Positions 1 to 12,500 of a DNA stretch of 64,000 bases are shown one piece after another. Below the pieces are notes generated by a model. The model saw only the letters and a program-made list of their open reading frames with translations. It was not told the origin of the DNA and ran no database searches. The DNA is taken from positions 68,730,884 through 68,794,883 of the forward strand of contig CM034547.1 of the NCBI GenBank assembly GCA_020055645.1, in the 5' to 3' direction. Source of the stretch: Tomocerus qinae. Lineage: Eukaryota > Arthropoda > Collembola > Entomobryomorpha > Tomoceridae. A program made the position numbers and the translations under genes. The first letter of the stretch is position 1. Every line of letters begins with the position of its first letter.

Positions 1-483
1 ATAAGTTCGTTTTGTACTTGGACATTGGACAGCCATTAAATGCTTCAGGAATGGCCCAACCTTGAAAAATTGTACCACTGACAATTTACATCTAACAATA
101 CAGTAGTTAATTTTTGCCATCTTGGCGCTAATTATAGACCTTTTCGCCAAGGCCAAGATAGAACTCCATTAATATTATGTTTGCATGAATTGCACGGATG
201 AAATCATTACAAATGTTAACGTGAGGTGAATGGGGGAATGCCTTTGTCTCAAGTGTAAGGGTTGCAGGCTGCAATTGTCTCACAATAAAACCTGTTTACG
301 CATATCAAATTATTATTTGAGAGCTCATGAAATTAAACGTTTGTAAAAAGTCATTTTGTAGTTTTCGTAATTTTTATTCAGTCTTAGTATATTATCATGG
401 ACTAAGTGTGAGGGATACATGAAATATAAATATCTGAATTCGTATGCGTGTTGTAAAACCTTTCGTTATTACTTACATTTCAG
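1..483. other. Non-coding, probably an intron of the C2-domain gene
   Basis: No reading frame here resembles the missing front half of the first C2 domain. The stretch ends in an acceptor (AG at 482-483) that joins in frame to the first recognisable C2 exon, so it is read as an intron, with the upstream exons before the window. This is inference from the splice site and the incomplete domain. Confidence 0.5.
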
Positions 484-1939
484 GCATGGCAATTCTACCT
501 TTATGACGAAGATAATCTGCGTGAAGATGACAGTAAGCTTTAGATGCACATTCCCTTACAATAATAGTACACTTAATAAATATCACTCTACTTATCAACT
601 ACGTTTTCGCTTCTTTTTCTAAAATAGCTGTTGGAAGAGCATGGATCAACGTAGCAGACTATGTGGACAAAGGACAAATTACAAATGCAAAACTTGACAA
701 AGATGGGTAAGTAGTGGAATAATGAAAATTATTTCGGAAAGAAAACCCTTTTTATTGGAATGAGACAGTATATGTCACCTTTTCTATATGATGAAAGAAC
801 ATATTCATTTGAATTTAGATACATAATAGTCAAGTCTGTTGAGACAGTGACTCCTTTTGCAGCCAATGTCCCAATTGGTCAACTTCCAATGCCTGCTGGA
901 ACTCCAGACACCCAAGTCCTTAAGTTCAAAGTTTCCGCAAGGTAAGAGACTTTCCCACTGTAGTTCCTAAGAAATGAACAAGTGTATGTACCATGCTTCT
1001 GTATTATCATTACTTATAACTATTGTGACAAACATATCACAAGCATTTGAATTTAGGGACATTTAAAAACATGAAAATAATATGTCTACAAGAATGACAT
1101 AATTTTTTGTTCCTTTCCTTAGCGGACTTCCAACCAAGGACGATGTTGGGTTCATTCCGGGAAGCAGTGATCCTTATGGTATAATTAAAACATTTTATGA
1201 AGAAATGCATTTAGAGAAAGTTGTTTTCACTTGCCACGTAGTACCACCATCTATAGCTTTCCTTTACGAGAAATGTATCGAGACTGCCAATTGAGAATTG
1301 CCAATTACTGATACTATTAAATGTGATGAATAAAACTACATTTTGCTCAATAATTTGCAGTTATCATTTCGTATACCGAAGGATTGACAGGAAAAGATAA
1401 GGATGTAGGTAGATCAACAACTGTTTCCAGCAGCAGCAATCCCAATTGGGGAGATACATTTTCATTCAACTGGAGTAGAAGTAAAGACCAGGTCAGTCGG
1501 ACATTTCATTTTGAATCTGAACTAAATGTTACTTTTAATTAAACGTTACAGGAAAGCTAATAAAATTATCACAATTTAATTTTAAAGCGCCTTCACTTCA
1601 AAATCTACGATGATGATAACCTCAGGGAAGACGACAAACTCGGAAGCGGATGGATTGAGGTAATCAAGATCGTTTATTTGTTAGCTATGATTTGTACAGG
1701 TGAAATAATTAATTTTTGAATGATACATTAGGTGAATGACTACGTTGCAAAGGGTCAAACTTACACCCTCCCCTTGCCAAAGAAAGGGTAAAATATTTTG
1801 TTTACAATTTTCATTTTTTGGTTTATAAATGGGCTAACGTTCACTGTTTATGGAAAGGGGTATTAATTGTACCTGAAGGAATGTTAACTAACTGATTCAA
1901 TATACTATTTTCAGATTCCTTACCCTTAACAAAGCATAA
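484..1939 (+). CDS. Tandem C2-domain protein, 3' part (5' end outside the window)
   Basis: Eight exons join in frame: 484-532, 628-706, 819-941, 1123-1178, 1361-1491, 1588-1659, 1732-1787 and 1915-1939, all with GT donors and AG acceptors. They give 196 visible residues ending in TAA. Residues 1-43 are the back half of one C2 domain, with the acidic loop YDEDNLREDD and then VGRAWINV. A linker follows to about residue 75. A full second C2 domain covers about 76-190: KDDVG and SSDPY at calcium loop 1, NPNWGDTFSF in the core, and YDDDNLREDDKLG at loop 3. The Asp positions that bind calcium in type C2 folds are kept in both repeats, so calcium-dependent lipid or protein binding is expected from the family. 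The near-identical loop-3 exons suggest internal domain duplication. No membrane segment or catalytic domain is visible. The N-terminal part, and so the full architecture and location, is unknown. Confidence 0.8.
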
Positions 1940-2004
1940 TGAACTTCGTGATTGCAGTACTGCTAGCACAGAATGAACGATGCAACACCATAGACATAAA
2001 TGGA

Positions 2005-2010
2005 AATAAA
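2005..2010 (+). terminator. Poly(A) signal of the C2-domain gene
   Basis: AATAAA lies about 65 bases after the TAA stop of the C2 gene, a normal distance for a short 3' UTR. Confidence 0.55.
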
Positions 2011-2711
2011 GCATTTCATAAAATTATTTAAAAAATTGTAAACATTTGAATTTCATGGATGAAAGAAAAACTTTATCTTCCTTTTGGATGAATCTTGAAT
2101 AAAATTCTAATTCGCTCATGGGTTGAGACAGTTGAGTTCTTTCGTACAAGCTTACACAACATGGAAGCAAAATGTTGAGACATTGGCATCAAAAAAATAT
2201 AAATTGCGTCATTTGTTTCATGCTTGCAATAAATATCCTGCTACAGCTAAAAAGGTAAATACAGTAAATAGGTAGCTTTTTCCCCTCTTTCATCTGGCAT
2301 CATCATGGCAAAATTAGTTACCTTTTAATCATTGGAAAGCACCTAATTGGTACTCAAAGAAAGAAAATTGTCATTGCATATGAAACGATGTTTCATTCCC
2401 ACTAACTCCCATCGGTATATCATTTCATATGTAGTTTTGTGAGAAAAGAATGAAAACCTGTTGACTTGAGACACGATGTGAAGATACTGCCTGGGCTACG
2501 ATGTGATGACTCTGATGACTAATAGTACATGATTCAATGTTTTACATTTGGAGTTGTAATATCTATTATTCTGAAGTACAGAGTACTACTTGGATGATTG
2601 CTTATTAGTCATTCATATTAACATTTTAATCAGTATACAGTTTCATACAATTTGCATAAGATGATGTACAACAGCCATTATAACTAAGTATGCGGTCTTT
2701 CCAAGTACGCG
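2011..2711. other. Intergenic between convergent C2 and BSP genes
   Basis: AT-rich DNA with no supported gene. It carries the 3' ends of two converging genes. A variant poly(A) signal, ATTAAA read on the minus strand (2625-2630), lies about 85 bases past the stop of the downstream BSP gene. Confidence 0.45.
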
Positions 2712-3298
2712 TTAACGGTCTCTCATCATGTTCGCCCAGTGCTGATCCAGAGTTTGTCCTGTCAGCCTTGGCCAGAGTGTATCGGCGTATTTACCCTCTC
2801 GACAGTCCTTATTCGCCCAATACACCATGTTGGGGCTGAATCTCGAAACGTCGATAATGTACTGAAGAAAGTAAGCAGTGACTCCGTAGCCATTTGTGTA
2901 GCTATTAGAGGTTGATGGCTTTCCAGGCTTTCTGCTCGGTTCATAGTTGTAGTAACGAACCCAATCTGCAATACCTTCAGTTAACCAACCTGGACAGCCG
3001 CTGGGGTATTGTTGAATCACATGAGTCATTTCATGTATCATGGAGCCAACATCGTCCAGATGTCCTCGGTAGTAGTCAACACTCCCAACAATCTTACTTC
3101 CTGAGGCATAAGCTACACCTTTGTAATTTGGGTCAAAATAAATATTTATATTCTTCGGAGCATAGTAATCAGGCGAAGGCAGAAGTTGTTCGCTGATTCT
3201 TGTGTACCATTCTGTGAGGGAGGCTTTTACACGATCACCAAAACTTTTCAAGTCAGGAGCTTGGGAAGTATCAACTGTGATAACCAAAGGACCTTTAC
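2712..3298 (-). CDS. Basic secretory protein (BSP) family zinc peptidase, copy 1; first exon not established
   Basis: One long exon of 194 codons plus stop is preceded by a good acceptor (TTTCTCAG) after base 3298, entered in phase 1 exactly as in copy 2. It encodes the BSP family (Pfam PF04450, 'peptidase of plants and bacteria'). Seen in order are VDTSQAPDL near the N terminus, the zinc motif HEMTH (3021-3035), CPGWLTEGIADWVRYY, GYGVTAYFLQYIID and a C-terminal WANKDCREGKYAD. In the family the two His and a nearby acidic residue hold zinc and Glu is catalytic. The family is best known as secreted, defence-linked proteins of plants, with members in fungi and bacteria. Copy 1 has no intron where copy 2 has one (between FLQ and YIID). 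The frame runs upstream of 3298 to an ATG at 3416, but that part reads like intron. A small exon starting at 3818 (MKALIILFD, then donor GTGTAA) has the right phase but is unproven. Confidence 0.8.
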
Positions 3299-3940
3299 CT
3301 GAGAAACAATAAGAGCTTAGTTTCAATGCATTGACTAAAGTTTCATAATATAGACTACCTGATTTTGAATAATAGTAACACAAAAAATATAAAAAGTTAT
3401 TTTGTGCATGCAGCATGGTTTATACTTGCCAATAAACTGGATTTTTGTTACTACATATAGGTAGCATTGTAGGTAATATCTAGTAAAAGGTTTAATCTTC
3501 CATCTAATAACATGGTTAGTGTACTTTTAGAATGTTCTTAGAGCATTACTATTAAAATGTTGAATTTCAGGTAATTAATAAATACTTTTAGATAGTAATG
3601 ATTGCATTCTGCAATACTTTTCCTACTTTATTTCGCGAATTCTGGAAGTGATTTTGGCTGTCGTTGGAGCTATAGTTAAAAACATAGTTTTGGCAGTGGT
3701 TGGAAGTTAAAATAACATATTTCAGACAAAACTATTGTTTATGCCCAATCTCAACCCACTTTATATACTTCATTTATATGTAATTTACACTATCGAATAA
3801 TATAATTAACGCCTTCATGTTGTTTTTCTTTAACAGTATAACTTTATGTTTGTTGATAGTGACACTTGTAGCTACGTAAAGCTTTAAATGTTAAGTCAGT
3901 GGACTAAAGTAATATATAATGCAAGCTTTTTAATAATAAT
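3299..3940. other. Spacer between the two BSP genes
   Basis: AT-rich spacer that must hold the 5' end of BSP copy 1 and the 3' UTR of copy 2. The only candidate for a signal-peptide exon of copy 1 that fits the phase begins at 3818 (minus strand, MKALIILFD). It is shorter than a usual signal peptide. Nothing else is recognisable. Confidence 0.35.
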
Positions 3941-4711
3941 TTAATTTCCTTTACCTCTGTTCATCATTTCATTCCAATGTTGGTCCAGAGTTTTCCCTGT
4001 CATCCTAGGCCAGATTGTATCGGCGTATTTACCCTCTCGACAGTCTTTATTCGCCCAATAAACCATATTTGGGGTAAAGTTCGATACGTCAATAATGTAT
4101 CTAAATATTAATGCACATTTGTTAGTAATACTCTGCAAATGGATTTTACATTTCAAATATTCAAAAGAATTTACTGAAGAAAGTAGGCAGTAACACCGTA
4201 GCCATTTGTGTAGTGGTTGCTGGAACCAGGTCTGCCGGGTTTCCTGTTTGGCTCATAGTTATAATAACGGACCCAATCTGCAATACCTTCCGTTAGCCAA
4301 CCTGGACAGCCGCCGGGATATTGTTGAATGACATGGGCCATCTCATGTACCATGGAACCCAGATCATCTTGATGTTCTCTGTAGTATTTAACACTCCCGA
4401 CAATTTGCCCACCCGATGCATAAGCCACACCGTCGTAGTTTGCATCAAAAGTGACTTTAATAGTTTGGGGCGGTGAGTAATTTGGAGACGCCAGAAGTTC
4501 ACTTACTTTTGAGTGCCATTGGGTAAGAACGCTTTTTACCTGATTACCGAAGTTTGCAAGATCTGGAGCTTGCGATGTGTCAACGTTGATCTGCACAGCA
4601 GCTAATTGCAAATTGTGTTAAATTATAGGTTTAAGATTTGAATACTTGATTGTGGGATAACAACTTACCAGTGGCTCCTATGCAAATCAATCCTATGAAA
4701 AGTACTCTCAT
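3941..4711 (-). CDS. Basic secretory protein (BSP) family secreted zinc peptidase, copy 2 (complete)
   Basis: Three exons on the minus strand, 4711-4669, 4601-4175 and 4100-3941, give 209 residues. The start is chosen because it opens a hydrophobic signal peptide (MRVLFIGLICIGATA) and lies about 70 bases past a TATA-like box. The mature protein starts near VQINVDTSQAP. HEMAH at 100-104 is the zinc motif, followed by PGWLTEGIADWVRYY (114-128) and GYGVTAYFLQYI (148-159), the typical BSP block order. The C-terminal part WANKDCREGKYADTIWPRMTGKTLDQHW is shared almost unchanged with copy 1. The signal peptide implies secretion; the substrate is unknown. The two genes are head-to-tail on the same strand, so they are tandem duplicates. 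The spliceosomal introns and TATA box show a gene housed in a eukaryotic genome, not bacterial contamination. Family assignment is firm from motifs; horizontal origin is only inferred. Confidence 0.88.
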
Positions 4712-4780
4712 TGCACTTACTTTTTACCAATAATTCTTTCTGCACAATCCCGTACTCCCAGAGCATCGTCATTATCGCTG

Positions 4781-4790
4781 CCCTTTTATG
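4781..4790 (-). promoter_or_regulatory. TATA-like box of BSP copy 2
   Basis: Read on the minus strand this is CATAAAAGGG, about 70 bases upstream of the ATG. It would put the transcription start about 25-30 bases further on, giving a short 5' UTR that directly precedes the signal-peptide exon. Confidence 0.5.
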
Positions 4791-6400
4791 CAAATCTAAG
4801 CGAATCCCTAAACTAATAGCCAAATTTTGTGGTTTTGCGTGTTAAATTAACGTAGGTCTGTGTCAGCTATCGGTTTTTACAGATAATACGCTCAATGAGT
4901 GGATTCATATGATTTACTTATTTAACGCGCATATTTAACTCTGATAACATGTTTTGTTCAATTTACAATCATTCAATATTTGATCAAGTGTATAACATTC
5001 TGTAAATACATAATTTTCCTCCATTAACACAATATGGAGTATGAAGTTGTGGTTGCCGCTGAATATTCCATATTCTACGAGACTATTATTTATATTAGTT
5101 ACATATTTATATCAGTATTTATGCAACTATAACTGAAAAAATTGTTGCTACTATATTCATGTCAACTACATACATTATTATATCGAAAGTCGAATCGAAT
5201 GTATCAGAAGTGTTGTATTTTAATAAATATTTACATTACTTTAGTTTTTACTTTTTGTGCTGGATAAAATAAAAGCTCTCTTTAATATTTTTAAATGAGA
5301 CTAGTGTTTTATATACTGAAATAATGTTACATAATCTGTTCAACGACATATAAGTGACTGATACCAACCGCCCATAATTTACCCAACGATGTTATGTGGC
5401 TATATATAGTGATAACACATAAAACACACCTGCACCGACTGCAAAAGAGACAGAAAACTGCTACGGAGGTTAATTTACAAATTGATTTATTAAGGCATTA
5501 CCATTCACAATTGAATCCTAAGAAATAATATAAAGGTATAAAGTCCTTCGCTTAAAATTCATTTCCTATTTATTTGCATCCCTATGTACTGCAGCACATA
5601 TTCATTTGTGTCTACACACCTTCCTCAATATCCTCAATGACTGCGGAATTTCATATTCGATTGCATACAGCCTTAAATATATAGACTACGTTTGACCTTG
5701 AATCTGTGTAATAAAAAGGGTGGTTATTTATCAGATTTGTATGTACGCAAACTATGAATGTTATGGCTTTGAATAAAATTTTGCATTGGACCACAGTTGG
5801 AGCACAATATTAAATGAAGGCCTCGATTGTTTTATCCTCCGATGCTACTGTTAATGGTTGACAGCGAATTTATCATTAACTAGTCATAAATCCTTTATAT
5901 CGGAGATGTAGACTATTTTTTAACGATTGCTTACCCTTAAAAATAATATGTTAATTTATCGTAACATATGTAATCTGTAGAGACGCTTCATGTGGAAGAG
6001 AGTTGCATTTATGTTTAATATCATTGGCATTTCAAACATTTGTTTGGCCAGAATTAAGAATTAAAGATTTTTGTCCACAAAGGTAAAAACTGCAGATAGA
6101 TTTATAATGCTCACTATAATGTGTGAATAATATTAAGAAGTATCTCCTTGTTGTCTTTATTTAACTTATTTAGCTAGGTAATTCTGTGAAATTGCTAATT
6201 TTTAATGAATACAATGCGACATGCGGAAAAGGGGCAAATTAGGAAGTAAGGTAAGTTAGAGAACATTATAATTACCTAGTTAAGTTATTGAGAGTTTTAC
6301 GCATTATCTGTAAACTGGTTTATTAACAGTCTAAAAAAGCATAGATATTTGCAGTTTGGATAATAGGGGTAACATAATTTGAGACCATGGCTTATTTTTC
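4791..6400. other. Intergenic, AT-rich, no gene seen
   Basis: Very AT-rich DNA upstream of BSP copy 2. I see no conserved coding block, tRNA or complete transposon. Upstream regulatory sites for BSP copy 2 may lie near its left edge, but none can be named. Confidence 0.5.
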
Positions 6401-9400
6401 GCAAGAGTAATTAAAGGATGATAGAAGAAATATAATAATATTGGAGAGTGAGACAATGTTGTGTGTAGGAAAGGTAGAGAGATAAAAGAGAATGATGAGT
6501 GTTGGGAAGGGTTGTGCTGGGATAGGGAGGTAGCCTGATTAAATATAAGGTGGATCAGAAATGGGCGTGTTTCCTCGGTCAGGCAATGGCAATGCAATAC
6601 AAACCCTCCGCTTAAATCAGAATAGATGGGACGAAGAAGAGCCACACGGCTCAGCCTGGAAGGAATGTTGGCACGTTGTCGGCAGAACAACCTCTCTCTC
6701 TATATCCACCACGGGTTCTTATACAGAGTCCTAATCCAATATGTCAAAGCCATCCTTCCTTCTCCGGTCTCCTCTGACTTCCCTTTGACTCTCTTCGGCC
6801 CATCCTTTGCATTCCGCATTGGCAGTCGCTCCGCTTTATTACTTCATCTGGGCATTGCTTTCCAACCAGGGAAACAACTGCCGGAAACTCCGGCTGGCTG
6901 GGGACGTCCAACTCAATCACTCTCTCCCATAATCTTCCCTTCTCTCAAATTACCACTCCACACTCGCTGAATCCTCATAATACCAAAACATCAAAACGTT
7001 AAATACACAGTGTGTACATCCATCATAATGCGAAATATGATGAATTACTTTTAGCATAATTAATTGTTATCTGTTTCTATACTTGATATATGAAATACTT
7101 ATAAACATAATTTATAATCTTGACTTCCAACTTGTAATCTGTATGAATCATGAATAATATTTTGAATACATTGACAACGACAACTCAAACCATGATGAAT
7201 CTTTATTTCTCCTAGGTATACTTTTGGCTATGAACTATGATGATGAGCTATATGCATCACGAAATATAGTTATTAGCATAGACTAGAGTTATTAGATTAT
7301 TAGAATAGTTATTAGATACAGTGTGGGTGTACAGAGCAGAGTGCAGTAGTATCAAAGAATATATAAATAGATATACTTGAAATTAAAACACATATTATGG
7401 TAAAAATTAAAAGCTTTCGTCTCCCGTTTCTTACATTTCTTAGTATTTTAATTTTAATATCACCTACCTGAATGTTAAGGTTATACATAACTTAGTTTAA
7501 ATCGCGAGTTATTGTTTTCAGAAAGTATATCTGTAGTGGAGATAGTAGTTTAAGGGTAAGCATTGGCTTTGTATGTCTAAGGGATGAGAAGTAATAAATA
7601 TGAAATTCATGTGCACGGGAAAGAACGGTTATTGGGACGGGATTGAGTGGGATTCACATCGCAGTGGAAAGGATGATATGAAAAAGGAAGTCCAGCGAAA
7701 GGTGCATCTCCCTCGACTTCACCAAGCCTCTGCCCTGCCTTGGAGAACCGCTCTTTTCATTCCGCGGACTTCCTCTTTCTCCCTTCAGAACAGCCTCTCT
7801 CTTCACTCTCTCATCATCGCAACCAAATCTCACTTCGATCACTCTTGTTCACCAACGACATTTCCCGTTCACGTGCATCAATACATCTTCTATACTTACA
7901 TACAAGTTAAGTCATAAGGAAACTTGAATTTACTATCTCCTATTTTTCTGTAGTGATTCACACATTAAAGATATTTAATTAAATCTTGATCATGGGATTT
8001 TCCCTGGCTTTATAAAGCTCCGTAAGAGAGGAGGGTGCATGTGAATGAAGATTCCCTCTCTGGATCCTCTGAATTATAACATTCTGGTTATGGAATACTC
8101 TCAAGGGTTAGGCTGGAGGTATGCTTTGTGTTTCTATAAGATAGAACCAAATGCAATGCCCGGGTTTTCTTTGCGACCAAATACCAACCAAGAACATCTC
8201 ATCCTCAGTTCATTTAAAGTAGGTGGAGGCTCTAGGAATAGAGGAGTCTGTTTCCACGAAATTGAAGACTCTTCTGATGCATGTTTCTGCGGAAATTTAA
8301 TACGTAGAAAATATTTGATCATGGACTGCGACATAGAGAGTTGTGAGAATGCAAAGATCTCACCTCAAACAAAGCATTGCATCATGTTACGTAAAACTGG
8401 AGTAGATACAGAAGAGCTTGTGGAGATAGAATGCTTGCACGGCTTGTATGTGGAAAGCTTGAGGCAAAATTAGAGCCGAGGACAGTTGAACTCACGAGTC
8501 AGCACTCCCCCTTGCCAATCAGGTCAGATGAGGGGCTGAAGAATAGGAGGCAAAGCGGCAGTCCCTCAACACACCCATCCTCTTCACGATCCCTCTCGCC
8601 ACAAAATAGTTCCTCGTATTCCACGGATTTTCTTAGAAATTACGGAATATTGTCCAGTAATTTTGGAATATTAATTGCTGGATTATTTTGTGTAAATTAT
8701 GGACAAGAATTTCCATTTGGTTTGGGACTGTGTGTGAGGTGTTTATGAAAAAGAATCGATTTGGGCGGAGGAGTTCATGTAGGTTGGAGCTGAGAGCCTG
8801 GGAGAAACGCCAACGTAGTAAATATTTGGTGTACGGAAAACATTGGGAAGGCCAACGGAGAAGTCTTGGAGACAAAGTTTGCCTTGGGAGTTGAAAAGCT
8901 GGAAATATAGCCACCTCCACTCTTCCCATCTCTGACCAAAGTACACTCCTTTTATTTCATTCCTCTCGTGAAGTGAAGTGAATATCTCTTCGTCAAAGTC
9001 TGTTGAAGACTCAAGTCGACTCTATTATACACAAAGTGTGCATTGTGTGTACGAATAAATGTACAGGGAATTTTGCTGGACTGGTCTGGACCCAACTCAG
9101 CACTGAATTGCACGTAAAAACGAGATTCTGCTAAAGAACATTGAATTTTGATTTGGAAGACCTCCTTCCTGATTCTCTTGATTTAGAATAGGAAGAAGGG
9201 AGGCAAAGGCACTACCTCGCGTAATATTTCGCTGGTCCCACTTCTGTTCTCTGCTCGTTTGTGTGGTAGGCAAGGCGTAGGAATTAACATTCAGCATTGT
9301 GCAGCAACTGATTGACTTCGAGAGTGACTTCCTTCCTGCCCGAAGCCCGACCCGAAATCCGACACCCTTGTCTCGTCCTCATCTCTGGTGTAGGCTGGCC

Positions 9401-9540
9401 TTCTTCGCCGTCTCTGTATCCAATTACTATCATACACTCCAATTAAGGTGTACATAGAGACCACAAACGAAGATCCTCTGGGATGTACCTCATTCATCAA
9501 ACTCTACACTAGCTCAAAGATTTATTTACAGCCACACACA
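6401..9540. other. GC-richer non-coding or unrecognised stretch
   Basis: Compared with both flanks this stretch is visibly richer in G+C, with pyrimidine-rich runs on the plus strand (about 6680-6970, 7690-7870, 8500-8610 and 9330-9490). Several medium ORFs overlap on both strands here, as expected where stop codons are thinner. None has a family motif I recognise. It could be unspliced transcript, 5' leader exons or regulatory DNA. Confidence 0.4.
8045..8473 (+). other. Uncertain 142-codon open reading frame
   Basis: An ATG-to-stop frame of 142 codons, the longest unexplained one in the left half. A stop lies right before the ATG. The protein would be Cys-containing (CFYK, VCFHE, ACFCGN, DCDIESCEN) and soluble, with no signal peptide, no membrane segment and no recognised domain. 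The stretch is less AT-rich than its surroundings, so a chance frame of this length is not very surprising. Listed only as a candidate. Confidence 0.15.
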
Positions 9541-12500
9541 CTCGACTATAGGTGAGCTCATTCCACTGACCGTTCCATGCATCTTACACACACACACACA
9601 CTATAACCGATCAAACTAGTTTATGTCTGTGTTTATTTACATATCATTCCAACTTGCCTTTTGTCAATTAAACATGTCATTTGCATATGTAAACACAAAA
9701 CATGTAATCAATTTATTCCTAATCATTGTCTCGTGATTTCCTTTTCCAGATTCATTATCTGCAGTTCCGAAGGAAGCAACAATAACTGCCATATATTATT
9801 CTACACATCTCATTCAAGATTCTTAAGGAAGTTCTCAAGGTTAAGCACTAAAGGTATGTCAGCTAATTATTAAAAACTGTCTCAACTTATATAAGTTAGG
9901 TTTGAGATTTTATGCTTAATTAACATACTGATATTGTATAGTCAATCTGTTGCTAGTTATTTCCACAGTATCTCTATATTATAATCGTAGACTTGATAAA
10001 ATTTACGTGTCTATATTTCTATCTATGTATGTACGGTTGGTAGGGTGTTCCAAAAAGCAAAATGCGCATGTTCATATTCTACATGAAAATAAACTACACT
10101 ATGTGTTAGTATTTATTAGCATAATTTGAAAATCAACCAAAATGATGAACGCATATAGTAAATCTTTCGAAGTTCAATATCCAATACGCATGACTGTTGC
10201 CTACCTTTCAAAATTGAGTCATGTATGCTGGGGGCTACTAGTTACATATAAAAATACTAAAGTCCCATTTTATTGGTATACCTGAATGTGCATATTATAC
10301 TCGTAGCAGGTACCCAAAACAACGCATGTAGAATATACCTCCAAAAATCCTTTTGAGAGTTCATTTTAAAATGTAGTGGTAATGGAGGAATATGTACCCA
10401 CTAATAAATGTGCCATTTATGATCAAGTCAAGTGCACCAGATTAATGTCGCTTGTGAAAGAGTTGCCTATATCTGACATACGCAGTTTTTGAAAGCGTTT
10501 TATTTAATAGCCAATTTACCTGTACATTTTTATTGTATATAAAAGTGCATGCTTCTCTTCATTGTATCATACACAAAAGAATAATAGAAAATGGAGAAAC
10601 AGAAAACAATCATTAAAATAAAATAAATAAGCATGTAAACAATGTCTATTATGGATTCACATAAAACCCAGCACGTGATCTCAAATACTTTATGCTGTAA
10701 ATTAAGGGACATTAAGAACATAATTATTGTTGAGATAACTTTTTGACACTAAAACTAGAACCCAAATCTCGATCTTGAATAAATGAGCTTTTAGTGGCGC
10801 ATGCATGTTAGTTTAACAAACCATCTCGTCTGATTTACATAGTATGGTACTAGGTACTGGAAAAGATAATTTATTTCTTTAGAAATACAAAGGTAACTGA
10901 CTACTCCGTGATAAAGTACCTTGCAGGCTACGTATTGGTTGTACTATGCTGTGAAGGTACTTCAGGTAGTTGTGCACCTACGAATACTTATAAGAAGGAG
11001 AGCATAATATATCTAGTGGGATAATATAAATTTTAGCATGATAATGCCAAAATGAAAAGTGTTGGACTATGCAGACGGACAAGTAAAAGATCATGCAATG
11101 TTTGCTCATTTGTGAGAATGGAATAGCTGATATAATAGAAATTATTCAGTACGTTCCTAAGAGTACGAAGCATTTCTTACCTGTTCATATGGCCATTTGT
11201 GTGTGCATGCTACGATTGCTTGGTGTAGACAACATGTAATATTGCGATTGTCAGACTAGGCAGACCCAACTACCAAGTTACATATGCATGGGCAATTCAG
11301 GATCAAAGGAATAATAATGTGTCATGTAGAAATGTAGAAAGCACAGAAAAGCGCATTCATCTGGCAGAATTATTCTAGTATAGGTGGAAAACTAAACTCC
11401 AGCTCGGTAGCTGTTTATGTAAGGATAACTTAAAGACTACGGTAGATATAGGTAAGTGTACATAGGTACTATATAAGTATACGTAATTGCATGGATAGGT
11501 ACTGCTGCTGGTAGTACGCAACACAAATGCAACGCCACAATTGTTATGTTATGTATGCAATGCACTATTGTGGATCTATGCAATTATGTAGGTTCGAGTT
11601 GGGTAATTCTGCCGTGGAGTATACCGCGGGCATGCAGTGATGATGTCAGTTATGTAAGACGGGCCAATTTAAACAGATGTATGCATATGGCATGGCTTGA
11701 ACAGATTAAATAGCGTTCTACGTTCAGTTAGTGTGCATTGCATATAAATAATGTATTTACTACCATCGTACTGTGCAAGGAATGAAGGACGGGATTAGAA
11801 CATTATTGCAGCATTGCACAAAGAAAGGAAGTACCACTGTATATTTAAGTTCCTTTAATGACAATACCAATGCATTCGTGATCATGATACCAAATACTGT
11901 TCTGTGCTATATTATTACATCTCATAACCAATATGCATGGCAAGTTTATTTTTGTGCTTATCATGTGAATAATTACTACAATTTGGTATATCTATTAATT
12001 ATATATAGTTAGTACCCATATTTTACACTCGTTGAAATGCACATTATGCATGGTGTAATTAGTTCACATACATTTATAGACATTCACATACCAAAAGATA
12101 TATACCGCATCATTTCATGAGAATGTATCATACAGTCAGCATTTACACACTGGTATTTAGACCGACAGAATAATTCTAAGCAATTGGTGTTCAAAGAAAG
12201 TATTTACTAATAATTATGTAGGATACAAACCGTACAAGTACGAATGCAGAACATTACTTGAAGCTTAAACTTATTACATTGAATTCACAAAAGTAAACAA
12301 TCTATAACCTTGTAACCCTCTATTATTAGTCGTCTCAAGTTTACTGATTATCAGATAAAATTGTTGTGCATAATGCTATATCATTATTAAATTATTATTT
12401 AGATACACCAAATAAGAAAATGTGGAAAATGGTACACATGAAAAATGCTCAGTCATATTTCATATAAATATCATTATTAACCGTTTAAATCACAACAAAC

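Noticed and set aside
3299-3416. N-terminal extension of BSP copy 1 to the ATG at 3416
   Set aside because: The extension reads like intron sequence, and a good acceptor at 3299-3300 in the same phase as copy 2 explains the boundary better.
10038-10080. GGGTGTTCCAAAAAG, resembling a transposon end
   Set aside because: No inverted partner with a target duplication was found within about 500 bp.
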